Below, piece after piece: positions 46,914 to 58,000 of a DNA stretch of 64,000 bases (position 1 is its first letter; each line of letters starts with the position of its first letter). The stretch is taken from contig NC_020167.2 of NCBI RefSeq assembly GCF_000224145.3, forward strand, positions 6,702,862-6,766,861. The letters run 5' to 3'. Made by a program: the position numbers and the translations under genes. The notes below the pieces were generated by a model that ran no database searches, was not told the origin of the DNA, and saw only the letters and a program-made list of their open reading frames with translations. The DNA is from Ciona intestinalis (lineage: Eukaryota; Chordata; Ascidiacea; Phlebobranchia; Cionidae).

Positions 46914-49774
46914 TTATAATTCATCTTCGGAACATTCGGATAGTAGGGCTCCGTTAAGTGGAGTTGATGAACCAAGTGAAGTTCCAATGTTCATGTTTTT
47001 GTAACTTTGCATAAACTGTGGATCAAGTAGGCCTCTACTTTTCAACAACCTTTGAATAGAAATTTGTTAGCTTACTTACCTAATCTGTGTTCATTCAGGT
47101 TTTAGGATTGTAAACAATTTTACATCGGCCCAAATTTCAAGCTATTAACAGTAATTCAGTTTAATTATAGCAAAAATTTAGCAAATGCCTTGCATTGATG
47201 TTTTTGGTATATACAAGTTATTTAGTATTTGACCAACAAATTTGTTGTATCCTTTGTAGTTTATACTGGGCTGGTCTTGTTTGTATGCTGAAATCTCGAA
47301 CCCAATTCTCTAGTATTATTACATTTAATGCTGCAATAACCTTGTTTAGGGAAAATGTTACAGCTATTGAGAAAGTTTAGGAAGTAAAAAAACCTAAAAC
47401 ATTATCTTACTTGTAAATAAGGAAGTATACAAGACTGACGAATCCAAACACAGCAGCAATATGCCATGACCAGAAGAGAGTGATAAACATGAGGTTTACT
47501 TGTGTATCTTCAAATGAATTTCCATTAGGTGGGAACAGAATATAGGCTGCCTGTAGGATTTTATAAAGTAAAGGCAGAAGAAAGATTGAAATGGAAAGAT
47601 TTTTTCAGCAGTGTATTTAGGGTAAGAAGGCAATAAGAGAGCCATAAAAAAGCAAGGGTTTTGAGTGTTACAATTTCTGTCACTATAACCTTCAAAACAG
47701 TACTGTATACTTTTGTATAATGATAAAATAGATGGCATAAAAAACTTACCTGCAAGAACCAAGTTCCTTGAGCGATAAGCAACACAGTGTGCAGCATTTC
47801 AAATATATGAAGTAATTTACGTTTGTTCATTACAAGGCACTCAATAAATGCAAACAGCGCTGATGGCCAGACTGTTAACACCTGTTAATTAATGTTGCCA
47901 GGATGTCACATACATATGGTAATGTTTACCACTATTTTTACATCCATTGGTTACTGCCAGTGGTTAGCAAACTTTAAAATATTTTAGTAGCGTTGTCTTA
48001 CTAATAAAATTTATAAATTATTTCTGATAAAACACAAATTACCAGCAAAATATGAACTCTTTTGTCAATATGTGATCGACCGTGTAGATGAAAAAAGAAT
48101 AAATAACCTTCAATGAACAAAGCCAATCCACCAAATAAACGATCCAATCCTGGTAATTACAATTCTATGTAAATATATTTATTGGTGCATTTAGACATAT
48201 TCAGATAGATTCATGTCTGCTGTTAATGCAGAAGATTGTTTATTTAAACTTATTCAAGTGCAAGAGGTCAAAGCAAAGTCATAGAAGTAGAACAACCAAT
48301 TCCATAATAACCTGCTGGTACTACATGTCGTGCAGTATGTGATACAATATCAGCCACTCCTGAAATCCCAAAGAAGAAATACATGGTTGCGTGTTGCCAG
48401 TTATTTGCATGAGTGAATCCACCATTGTGATCATACAGACTTCCACGCGGAGGCCCAGTAAAAAACAATTCCAGTATAATGCCTGTGTGAAATAGCTACT
48501 TGCAGAAAAATCTCAAGAAAAGTCTACATTCATAAATGTAAGCACTAGGTGCAATAGCAAATCTGTTTTTATTACAAAGTGCTGGTATTCTGCAATTAAG
48601 AAGAACTTTGACTGTTCTTGTGAAATTAGAATCATGCATTGTGAAATTAATTCATAGCAACTTGGTTACCAATGATTTGCAATTTATTTATGCTTATTGT
48701 TTTGTCTTCAGTATCAGCAATTAAGAAGAGCTTTGACCGTTCTTGTGAAAGTAGAATCATGTTGTGTGAAATTAATTCATAGCAACTTGGTTACCAATGA
48801 TTTGCAATTTATTTATGCTTATTGTTTGGGTTGAACATGCTGAGAATCAATGTCTCCAACGTCAGAACATTTACCCAGAGTTGTAAAAATTATCTTTATA
48901 ATTCCCTCCACCACTATAACATGACATTGTATTCCACAACAGCGACAAAACGGGGCTGTTCTGTTGGTTTTCTTTCTATCAGATAAGAATAAGATACAAT
49001 GTTTGTATTTCTTAGCCCAAGGATATTAAAGTTTAATTTGTTTTTGATTGGTTTATAAGGTTGTGTCTGTTTTAATTTTTTTTACTTAGACTATAATGAA
49101 TATATACAGTATTTTTCTTTTATTTAACAGCATGATTTTATTTTAAAAACCCAATGTTAAGGCTTTGTATTGACTTTCTATACGTTTATTATAACCATNN
49201 NNNNNNNNNNNNNNNNNNNNNNNNNNNNNNNNNNNNNNNNNNNNNNNNNNNNNNNNNNNNNNNNNNNNNNNNNNNNNNNNNNNNNNNNNNNNNNNNNNNN
49301 NNNNNNNNNNNNNNNNNNNNNNNNNNNNNNNNNNNNNNNNNNNNNNNNNNNNNNNNNNNNNNNNNNNNNNNNNNNNNNNNNNNNNNNNNNNNNNNNNNNN
49401 NNNNNNNNNNNNNNNNNNNNNNNNNNNNNNNNNNNNNNNNNNNNNNNNNNNNNNNNNNNNNNNNNNNNNCCAAATTACCAGCCATACATAAAAAATCTAA
49501 AAAAAATAATCACCCACAAAGTAACATACATGGTAACTCGTAAGCTAGCACGAGGTGTCAAACCCGTGTGATAACGACTGTTGTTTTCCGGCCACGCGAG
49601 GATAAAGTAAGTTACATTCATTCATTCATTAACGTATGGTTGTATGTTACAATACAATTACCATGTACAATATGCATCGTACCTGAGAAAGTTCCAGATA
49701 TATTTTAAAGTGTACCAGAAACCAAAGCAAAGAAAGAAAGAGCCGGGAAGGACATGGCCTCCGAAAGTTCCCAT
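46914..49774 (-). CDS. TMEM45: TMEM45-family multi-pass membrane protein, 292 aa
   Basis: Coding exons in gene order: 49683-49774, 48875-48975, 48312-48482, 48043-48149, 47750-47881, 47411-47550, 46914-47049. Phases agree (879 nt). Vertebrate TMEM45A/B are about 275 aa seven-TM proteins of endosomal and Golgi membranes with unsettled function. The start MGTFGGHVLPG, the block FTHANNWQHATMYFFFG, HVVPAGLDRLFGGLALFIEG, QGTWFLQAAYILFPP and NLMFITLFWSWH, and the acidic end ALLSECSEDEL all fit the family (DUF716). The exon at 48875-48975 has an unusual Cys-rich loop (CRCCGIQC). The open frame at 47411 would stop at TAA if its GTAAGA donor were not used; the spliced form restores the conserved C-terminus. 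Paralogue (A or B) cannot be assigned. Confidence 0.92.
48586..48830. repeat. tandem duplication of ~125 bp in a TMEM45-like intron
   Basis: Two copies each run from caattaagaagaactttgac-type sequence to tttatttatgcttattgttt, with few differences. No gap lies between them, so this one looks genuine. Confidence 0.85.
49199..49469. other. assembly gap, 271 N, in TMEM45-like intron 1
   Basis: A run of Ns. The exon phases on both sides already agree, so no coding exon needs to be hidden in it. Confidence 1.
49478..49628 (+). mobile_element. SINE-like repeat (family S)
   Basis: Well kept: atggtaactcgtaagctagc, acgaggtgt, gtgataacgactgttgtttt, ccacgcgaggataaagtaag, then the attcattcatt tail. Confidence 0.75.
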
Positions 49775-52022
49775 TTAATTATGTTGCGGTAATTCGATAC
49801 TATACATTCATCCATTAGAACGAAATCGTATGAGTTATATATACGATATCCATGATTATAGTATTCACCAATGCTACCACTATCGGAGGTAGAGGTGTAA
49901 ACAAAACAAAATGAATGAAGTAGTAATTCTAATTACCGGGCTTGTTTTTTTGGGAATATTATTGAATGAAGGTTTTTGACCTCAGGGTTTAGGCTTGCTA
50001 AACTTAAACTAGATTTAAACAGATGTGTCAGGATTTATGAAAGAGTGCCGCTGTTTTGAGCGTGTAAAGGTCAAAGTTGTACGGCACCAACAGAATCTGG
50101 TACGGGAAACAGGACTGAGGACTTGTTACAGCAAAGTTAAAGATTTAATTTTGGTAATACCTTGTACCACTGTTATAGTCAATCTGGAATCTTTCATGTT
50201 AGAAGCCTCATATACTTTAATTTCATTTGTTTAACTACTTAAACAGTTTAGTTAGGTCACGGAGTGTATTTATTTGTATATATTTCACAATGGAAATGGG
50301 ATGTCTGTCCTTATTTTAGAAATAGGATATTTTATAAATGATATTTGGTCTTTGGCGTTACTTGTACTTTTGCTGTTGATCTATTAGTTGTTTTTAATTA
50401 ATGTGATCTTTTAATAGGCTAGGCTATCATGTTAATTTTGTGAAATAAATTTTTATTTTCAAGTTTTTTTTGTTTTGCAAGTACAAGTACTCTTATTATT
50501 AGTTGATAGTATAGCAGCTGTGTAAGCAGAGTTGTTCAATTGATTGATAGCTCATTAATTGCTTTGTAAAACAAAATTTTGCTGGTATAGCTGACATAAT
50601 ATATTTATCATATTATGTATAATTGTATAACCTATATATATTATATTTATTATTTATTACATTTTCTGTTAAATCTGAAATCAGTATTCGTTTTTCAGTA
50701 ATTTGTATTTAAATCTAATTTGTTTTGTTTTTATATTAAAGCCTTAAAGTGATTTAGGTTTCTTTCTTTCCCACCTACTGCTATAGCATTGCAAAATCAA
50801 TATGTCTGGTTCCATTTACTATAGATACTAAAGTCAAACTAGTGCATGCTAAATAATTCATGTCTCCTACAGTATAAATAATTGCATAAATGTATATCAC
50901 TAGCATTGAAGACATGTCTTTTTGTGGAAAATATTAGATTTTCTTCCTTTTTTATTAATTTCGGTTGTACTCATTTTCCACCTGCTGAATAATTAATCTT
51001 AGTATTGGAATTGCATTTGTTAAACTTTTGCGTTGCCTTTTCCAAGTCCTATTACGTTTGGAACGTTTTCCGTAGTCGTTTGCATTTCTATCCTACCTGC
51101 TATTTATTCACGCCATTATAATATCACCACTGCTGCGTCTGCTTATAGCATGAAATGCAAGTCTTTTCTAAAACACTGTTGTAATATCCTTACCATAATA
51201 AAGCTGTCACTATAAAAAATATAATATCAATAAAGTAAATTAGAAGCTGTTGGTATGAGAGATGTAGGCCTACACATTGTAGAAATTGCACATTTTTGTT
51301 ATGATGCTCGGATCAAAAAGATTTTACCAAAATGTTCAAAATTTAATTACCATATTCAAACTACAATATTTGGTGTGGGAAGCCCACCCCTTTTCTTGCA
51401 TAATCGGAGACTTTTCTCTTCTTCTTTCTCTTTTATTTGTTTGCACATCCATTATTAATGTGTTTCCTCAATTTTCTCTTAAAATCTTTGCCTGGTCCGC
51501 CCTGGCAGTACAGGTAGTATTTAAAGTTTTCAATACTTGAATAGGTGTTGGAATATTACTGTGCTGTGTGAAGAAGCACTTTACATTTTTGTTTGCTGTA
51601 TGTATGTTGTGTTGTATGTAAGAACTGCAAGCACTATTATGTTGTATTAGTTATCTGACTATAATCTGCTGGTATGTTATATGCTTGTTGTTTATAATAA
51701 CTAAATCTCACTGCTTTCTTTGGCTGTATTTTATAAAAAGAACTGTAAAAGATTAAAAGTTTGGTGTGTAGTACTAATTTAAAGTAGGCTTATTGTATTT
51801 ATACCCCAAATGGGCAGTAAGTGTTTTGAACTATTATTAGATTCTTTTGAATAAGGTGCAAAGGAATACTTATATGTTTTGTCTCTTGATCAATTAGCAA
51901 CATATGTGAAACTAATTTAGCTCTAATTGTGTTTTGTTCATTAATTAACCACCAGAAGTTAGAAGTGTGAGGGGTGTAATGTAGCTGTGTTGAACACAAT
52001 GTGGGTTTAAAATAACTGGCAA
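49775..52022. other. divergent upstream region between TMEM45-like gene and RIM
   Basis: AT-rich and CpG-poor. No coding exon is supported, and short open frames (for example near 50025, 51255 and 51286) have neither homology nor splice context. It should hold the two promoters and any RIM 5' UTR exons. Confidence 0.55.
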
Positions 52023-55000
52023 ATGATGGAGTTACCCGATCTTAGTCACCTAACAGAAGAGGAACAGAAACAAATTCTTTCTGTTATTAAGAGGCAACAA
52101 GATGAAGAAAAGAAAGAAAAAGCGATGATTAAGTAAGAATTTCACTTTATTTTTATTGAACTTTAAAAAAGTAGATTACATTTAAATATATACTGTATGT
52201 TCAGTATGTTGCAAAGACATTTGTTAAGATGATATAACCTTATTAACTTGCAATAAATAAATATTTTACAAACAGTGCAGCAACAATCAATTTATTTTTG
52301 TCTGTAAAAAATAACAAGTCTTGGCATTGAACCTCCCAATGACAGTAGTTTGCCTATACATTGTTTCAAACTGTGTAGAAGTGCATGTATTGTTTCCTAG
52401 CAATATTTTCCTTAATTAGTTCAAACAAGCATGCCAACAAAGTCATGTTGGGTTAGGTTTTATTAAAAATTGTTCAATTCGCCAGAGCACCAGTGCTTAA
52501 AATAAGCAAGTGGTCTGCATTCATTTAATAATCAATAACCTATTCAATAATGAAGATTAAATGCTTATTAATGGAAATGCATTGGCCATGGCTTTTGATC
52601 GAAAGGATTAAGTTATAATAAATCACAAGTATGTCCACTATGATAATTTTATATAATATTTTTTCCATATTCAAAGAAATCTGCACCAGCAGTTTGAGAC
52701 GTACAAGGAACAGGTTAAGAAAGCTTCGGAAACTTACGAATCAAAGAATACTCCAGGCACCAATGTGGACATAGGAGAGGTGCTTGTTTTATTAACTTTT
52801 ATTTGTGTATAAAATCAGTGTAAAATATTTTTATCTTGTTTTGTAATATGATGATAACTTTATTAAGTTTCACATATTTTGTATATACCAGAAGAGCAGT
52901 TTTAGATAATCTACTTACATAATATCTTTAAAAATGTATTTGTTTTCACATTGTAAAGGAGACCTAACGCTTATTTTATTGCTGTTGCTCTTTATTTCTA
53001 AGAGTTTTTTTGTTTTTAATTTGGTTTAAAAAAAATGTATAGACTTCTTTCAGTATAGGCTTGTTTCATTCAGTTGCAAATAGGTAAAGCACCTAAGTGG
53101 GGTAAATGTTGATATAGTAGGGTAGGGGAGACGGGACACCTTTAGCACATTATATCCAAACATCCTGATCGAGTTTTAAACACCTAAGTGGGGTAAATTT
53201 TGATATATAGTAGGGTGGGGAAAATGGGACAACTTTAGCACATTATATCCAAAGTTCCAGACATCCTGATCGCGTTTTAAACAATTAACAACAGTCCATG
53301 GGAGTTATGAGGATACTGTTTTATATTTCTTTAAATTTTCTCTGTTCACTACCAAATAAGACAAGAAAATGAAATAAAAATGTGTCCCATCTTTCCCACC
53401 CTACTATATTACTAACTTAGTTGTTATAATTCTATAAATCTTACAGACATGTTCCTTGTGCCACAAAACCAAGATGGCTGAAGGCAGTGGTCATAGTTGC
53501 TCCTACTGTTCAAGAAAATTCTGTTCCAGATGTGGGGGGAGGGTTCCTGTGAAGTCAAGCAAGGTATACTGATTATGGTAGTGGTAGCATGTGTATGATG
53601 TAGTCATTTACACCTCTTTTCTTTTCTTCATGTACCTTCACGAATGCAGAAGACTGAACGAATGGTAAGCACTGTTTGCATTCACTTCATCACTAACTGT
53701 GTGAATATTTAAGCTTGCAACTTACGAACTAGAATCTATTGGAAAAAACTAGATCCCATGTGTTGTATTCAAACGTTATACTAAACAGTTAACTAAATTA
53801 TAACTGCACTACTTTTAGTACTTTGTTCCTTTACTTTCTTTTTTTAGTCATGCTACCTACCCATTTTTTTATTTACTGAGTTATATATAGTACTATGGGG
53901 TAAGATGGGACACCTTTAGTGCACAATATTCAACTATCTTAATCATGTTTTAAACAATTAACAACAGTCTATGGAAGTCGTAATGATACCGTTTTACAAT
54001 TATTTGAATTTTCTTTGTTTACTACCAAATAGAACAAGAAAATAAAAGTAAGGGTGTCCCACCTTTCCCCACCCACTATATCTTTTCTTTGCCATGCTCT
54101 ATAACTTAGTAACAATACACAGATCGCTGTTTGTTTTTTTCATTCCCTTTTTATTTTGTTTCAAAAAAGGTAAGGTAGTTTACTACACCATTTTGGTCCA
54201 TTAATAGTAACCTTTTGTTTTAAACGTTTTTAACCTTAAAGAAATTAGCTGAATGTCTAATTCCAATTCGGGTGTAATAAGCTCATGTATTTCAGCCAAT
54301 ATGTCATATATAGCTATTTTAAGAATGGTATAGGGGAGATAAAAAACTTGCGGTAAAATTCTTTTCTTTTTATAGCTTTCCAGATTAATTAAGTCTTTTG
54401 CGTCACATAATTGCGTCAGTTGTCTTGGCAACCTAGAGGGTAAAGACGTCATTGAATAGGGAATTTGACGTTAATTTTAGCTACGGAAGACTCTTCTCCT
54501 TCTCTTTTTAACGGTCAATGTTAGCACAGTATTACTGCTCGTGTGTTGGCTTTTAATCGGTAAAATATTGATATACCTTATTCCGGCTTAAATAGAATTG
54601 TCTATATCGTTTCGATGGTCAACGCACCGCGCTATAGCAATGAAAATGCGGTATTTTCTTTTCGTGAGTCAAGATTTTAAAGGTATGTGTGGAATAGCTA
54701 CGAATCCCGGCAACGCGCACCTATGTAGGAAACCCTTGAGTCGTAATTGTGTGGCTATGTTTTTAACCCAGTTTTGCAAGAGTTTCTATTGGCCAATGTT
54801 AAGTACGTATGTTTTGAATTTTATCATCGAAGTGCCTCTACATACTACTAAAAACACACGAACAATAACGCCAGGTGTTGTAGCGCCGGTTGCTTTTGCT
54901 TCTCGTCCAATTGTTGCGTTGGCCTCTCATGCTGTCTGTCGGCCGCGCGGCAATTTCGTCCACAGGATATTCCCGAGATAAAAGCTATTGATTTTTTACT

Positions 55001-58000
55001 CGAGCAGCTACGTGACGGGGCCTCAGCGAAATGATTTTCCATTTTATATCAGAACGTCAGCTGTGGCAAAATTTACAAACTTTTGAACTCGATTTGCCTT
55101 TTACCATCGATCATACCTGCTTTTACGTCCACGTTTTTTTCAGAGCTTCTATAAATAGAAGTCGCCATATATATTTCACTTTGAACATATATACCTTTGT
55201 TTTAATTTCTTTACGTCACGGTTGGGCACCCATGGATTAATTGCTGGCAGTCGTAAGACGCTTTGTTCAAAGCTCGCGTATAATATCGACCCAGCATCGT
55301 TGTAATATAAGGGCATGAGAGTAATAGACACCAGATTGATCTGTGTTCCAATCCGTTGGCCTCTGTTCAAGCGCAGATTCAAAGCATGATAGCCATAACC
55401 CCGCGCACTGCAGGTCACCACAGCGGGCAGTACACGGACTCATGCCATTAAGGTCCAGCTTGCGGACACTCGTTACCAAGACCGCCCATAATGTAATAGC
55501 TATATACACAGACTAAAACAATATCTACGTTCGCCGGCGAAACTTATGAAATAATCTCGCCTTTTCTCGTGGTTTTACCCGTAGCGTGTTTGTAAGGTAG
55601 TTTTACAGTTATTACATTATTATAAGTAGTTTTATTCTCAGTGGGTTTTAACACGTTTTGCTATACCCGATCACTTCGCGCTAATTTGATCTTCGCTATT
55701 GTATTTAAAGAGAAAAGTAATTTCTAGTTAATTGATGTAGTTTACATCGTGGGTTACGCGTTTAACTAATGTTCAAATATTTTAATCATAATTTTAATTG
55801 TGATCAACAATTCAAGTTCAACACCAAATCGTAGATTGGTTTTGTTTAGATTTGCGTCACACTTGTACTTCCCGTATCCAACAAAAGTCTTAATTATGAA
55901 AGGCTGTTTTCTTTTGTTTGACGTTTCATAAGAAGTAGCGCTAAACCAACTACGCGACAGTAGCCTTTGCGTATATATTTTTCACACAATGACGAAAAAT
56001 TAATTCAGTTGGAATTATTATTTCCTATCGTATTGTGACTAAGTGGTTAGGTACGTCACAATTGCGGGTTTTACGCACGTAAGCGCTTTGAACCAGGCTC
56101 AAGATGACCTTAATTCGTGTCCAGAACACGCTAAGAAAAAGTTACGTCTCTAAAAAACTGTAACGGCGTCTGAATTATTAATAAGTAGCGTCCAAGAAGG
56201 CATTGTAACTCGCATTGTGGGGACGATTAAAACGCTTTAAACTACATGTTTGTACGACCCTACATAACATATTGGTCATCTAATGGCCATTTACCCATAC
56301 TTAAAAAATGTTTGTAATTGAACCATACATTGATACATATATTAATATTAACCTGGTCGAATTCCTAACTTTCCAAAAAACGTTTCTCTTTAGTTGGTGA
56401 ATGCCTTTAAACCCTTTGATCACTATGTAGTATATAATCTAGTTTTAACCTAGTTTACATTCCTTACAGATGTTATGATGTATTTAAAAGATGTTATTGG
56501 CCAGTCATTGCAGTAGCATTACATTTTTATGCTTGTTTACTTTAGTAATAACAACAGTTGCATTAACTGTCTATTAAACTTAAAGGGTCTAAAACACAAG
56601 CAACATTGTACTTTTATCACTGTTTACATTAGATTTATTTAACAGTCACATTTACACTAATAAAACCGATATCAAACCAATTTTTTACTTAACTTCCTAT
56701 AAATTAAAACCTACATAATATACCAAAAACATTGAAATCTGGCATGTTTTGTCACAGTACACCAAGCATAAAGGTTATTTTTCTATTTTTCTTTATTTTT
56801 TATTTTTACTTTTACTTATATCCAATTCCTATTCCTATTTACTTTTTCATTTTGCATGTCAGTGATATCCAAACAGTGACATGACAGAAAGCAAGTAACC
56901 TTCATTTAATGTTGATGTATTGATTAGCTGATGTGGGTTTGCAATCTATGTCGGAAGCAGCAGGAAATGCTGACCAAATCTGGTGCGTGGTGCAATGCAA
57001 ATGGAAGCAAGTCAACCCTGACTCTGAACCTGGAACCCATCCCAGCGAATGGTATAGTATAAGTGTTAAAGGGGATCTTCTGTTGTTTGCTTATGTGACT
57101 TTAACGGCAAACTCTGTTAATTTTTCTATCGTATGACAGAAAAAAACACAGTTTCAAAAACAATTGCCCTAAGATCTCTTTCACACTTATAATACATAAA
57201 GCTTGTGGCAACAACATATACTTAGTTACAGCAGTGGTAAACTATCTGTCTGTTTTAATCTGTACACTATGCCTTAAACATCACTATAAAAAACAAAAAT
57301 GAAACATATATGCTGCTGTTGGCTAAAACAAAACCCTTTAGAATCACTTAATTAAACAAGCAGGTAACATCAGATTAAACAACCTCAGTTCTTACCTTTA
57401 AATCGGGTCGTTTCTTGATCAAATTTTTTTCTGTGTCAGATGCCAATAACGAAATTAAATGTGTCTCGGTAATAAAATTAGGCACCATTCCTTAAATAAT
57501 TAATAAATTGAGCTCTCCCTGACCAATGCTCTCACAGACCTAACAGCTAAGTACGGGAAGATGTCAGGATCTATGAGTCTTGCTCAACTGGAAGGAAGAG
57601 CAAGAAGAAGCCCAAGGAACAGCATCGGAGGACAAAGATCAAGAGGATCTGTTTTAAAGAAAGGGAACAGTGAACCTCAGTTGACAAATTGCGAGAAAAT
57701 GTCAAAAAGTGAGGATGAAAACGGTAACACATTAGTTATAACCAGTTTTATTGTATTTTAATAGTTTTTGTATAGTTTTTTTTGATTGTTATAGTTTTTT
57801 TGTTGTTAAAGAGTTTTTTTTGGTTGTTAAAATATTTTTTAACATTTTTACAATGGTTCATGTATTACAGGTAATATTGAGAGCTTTGGTTTACCAGATA
57901 GGTGTGAGAATATTGCTTCACACAATACTTCAACTGATGGTAAGAATTTAAGTGTATTTAATCTTATCTTAAATACTTCTCTCTATATATATATTGTGTA

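Noticed and set aside
47396..47411. TMEM45-like stop codon directly after LIYK
   Set aside because: The TAA is part of a good GTAAGA donor; splicing to 47049 restores the conserved acidic C-terminus and keeps phase.
54598..54981. 127-aa plus-strand open frame inside a RIM intron
   Set aside because: No recognisable domain, no splice-site context and no fit with the RIM frame; chance opening in a CpG-richer block.
55176..55509. 80-81-aa minus-strand open frames in the RIM intron
   Set aside because: No homology or splice support; likely chance.
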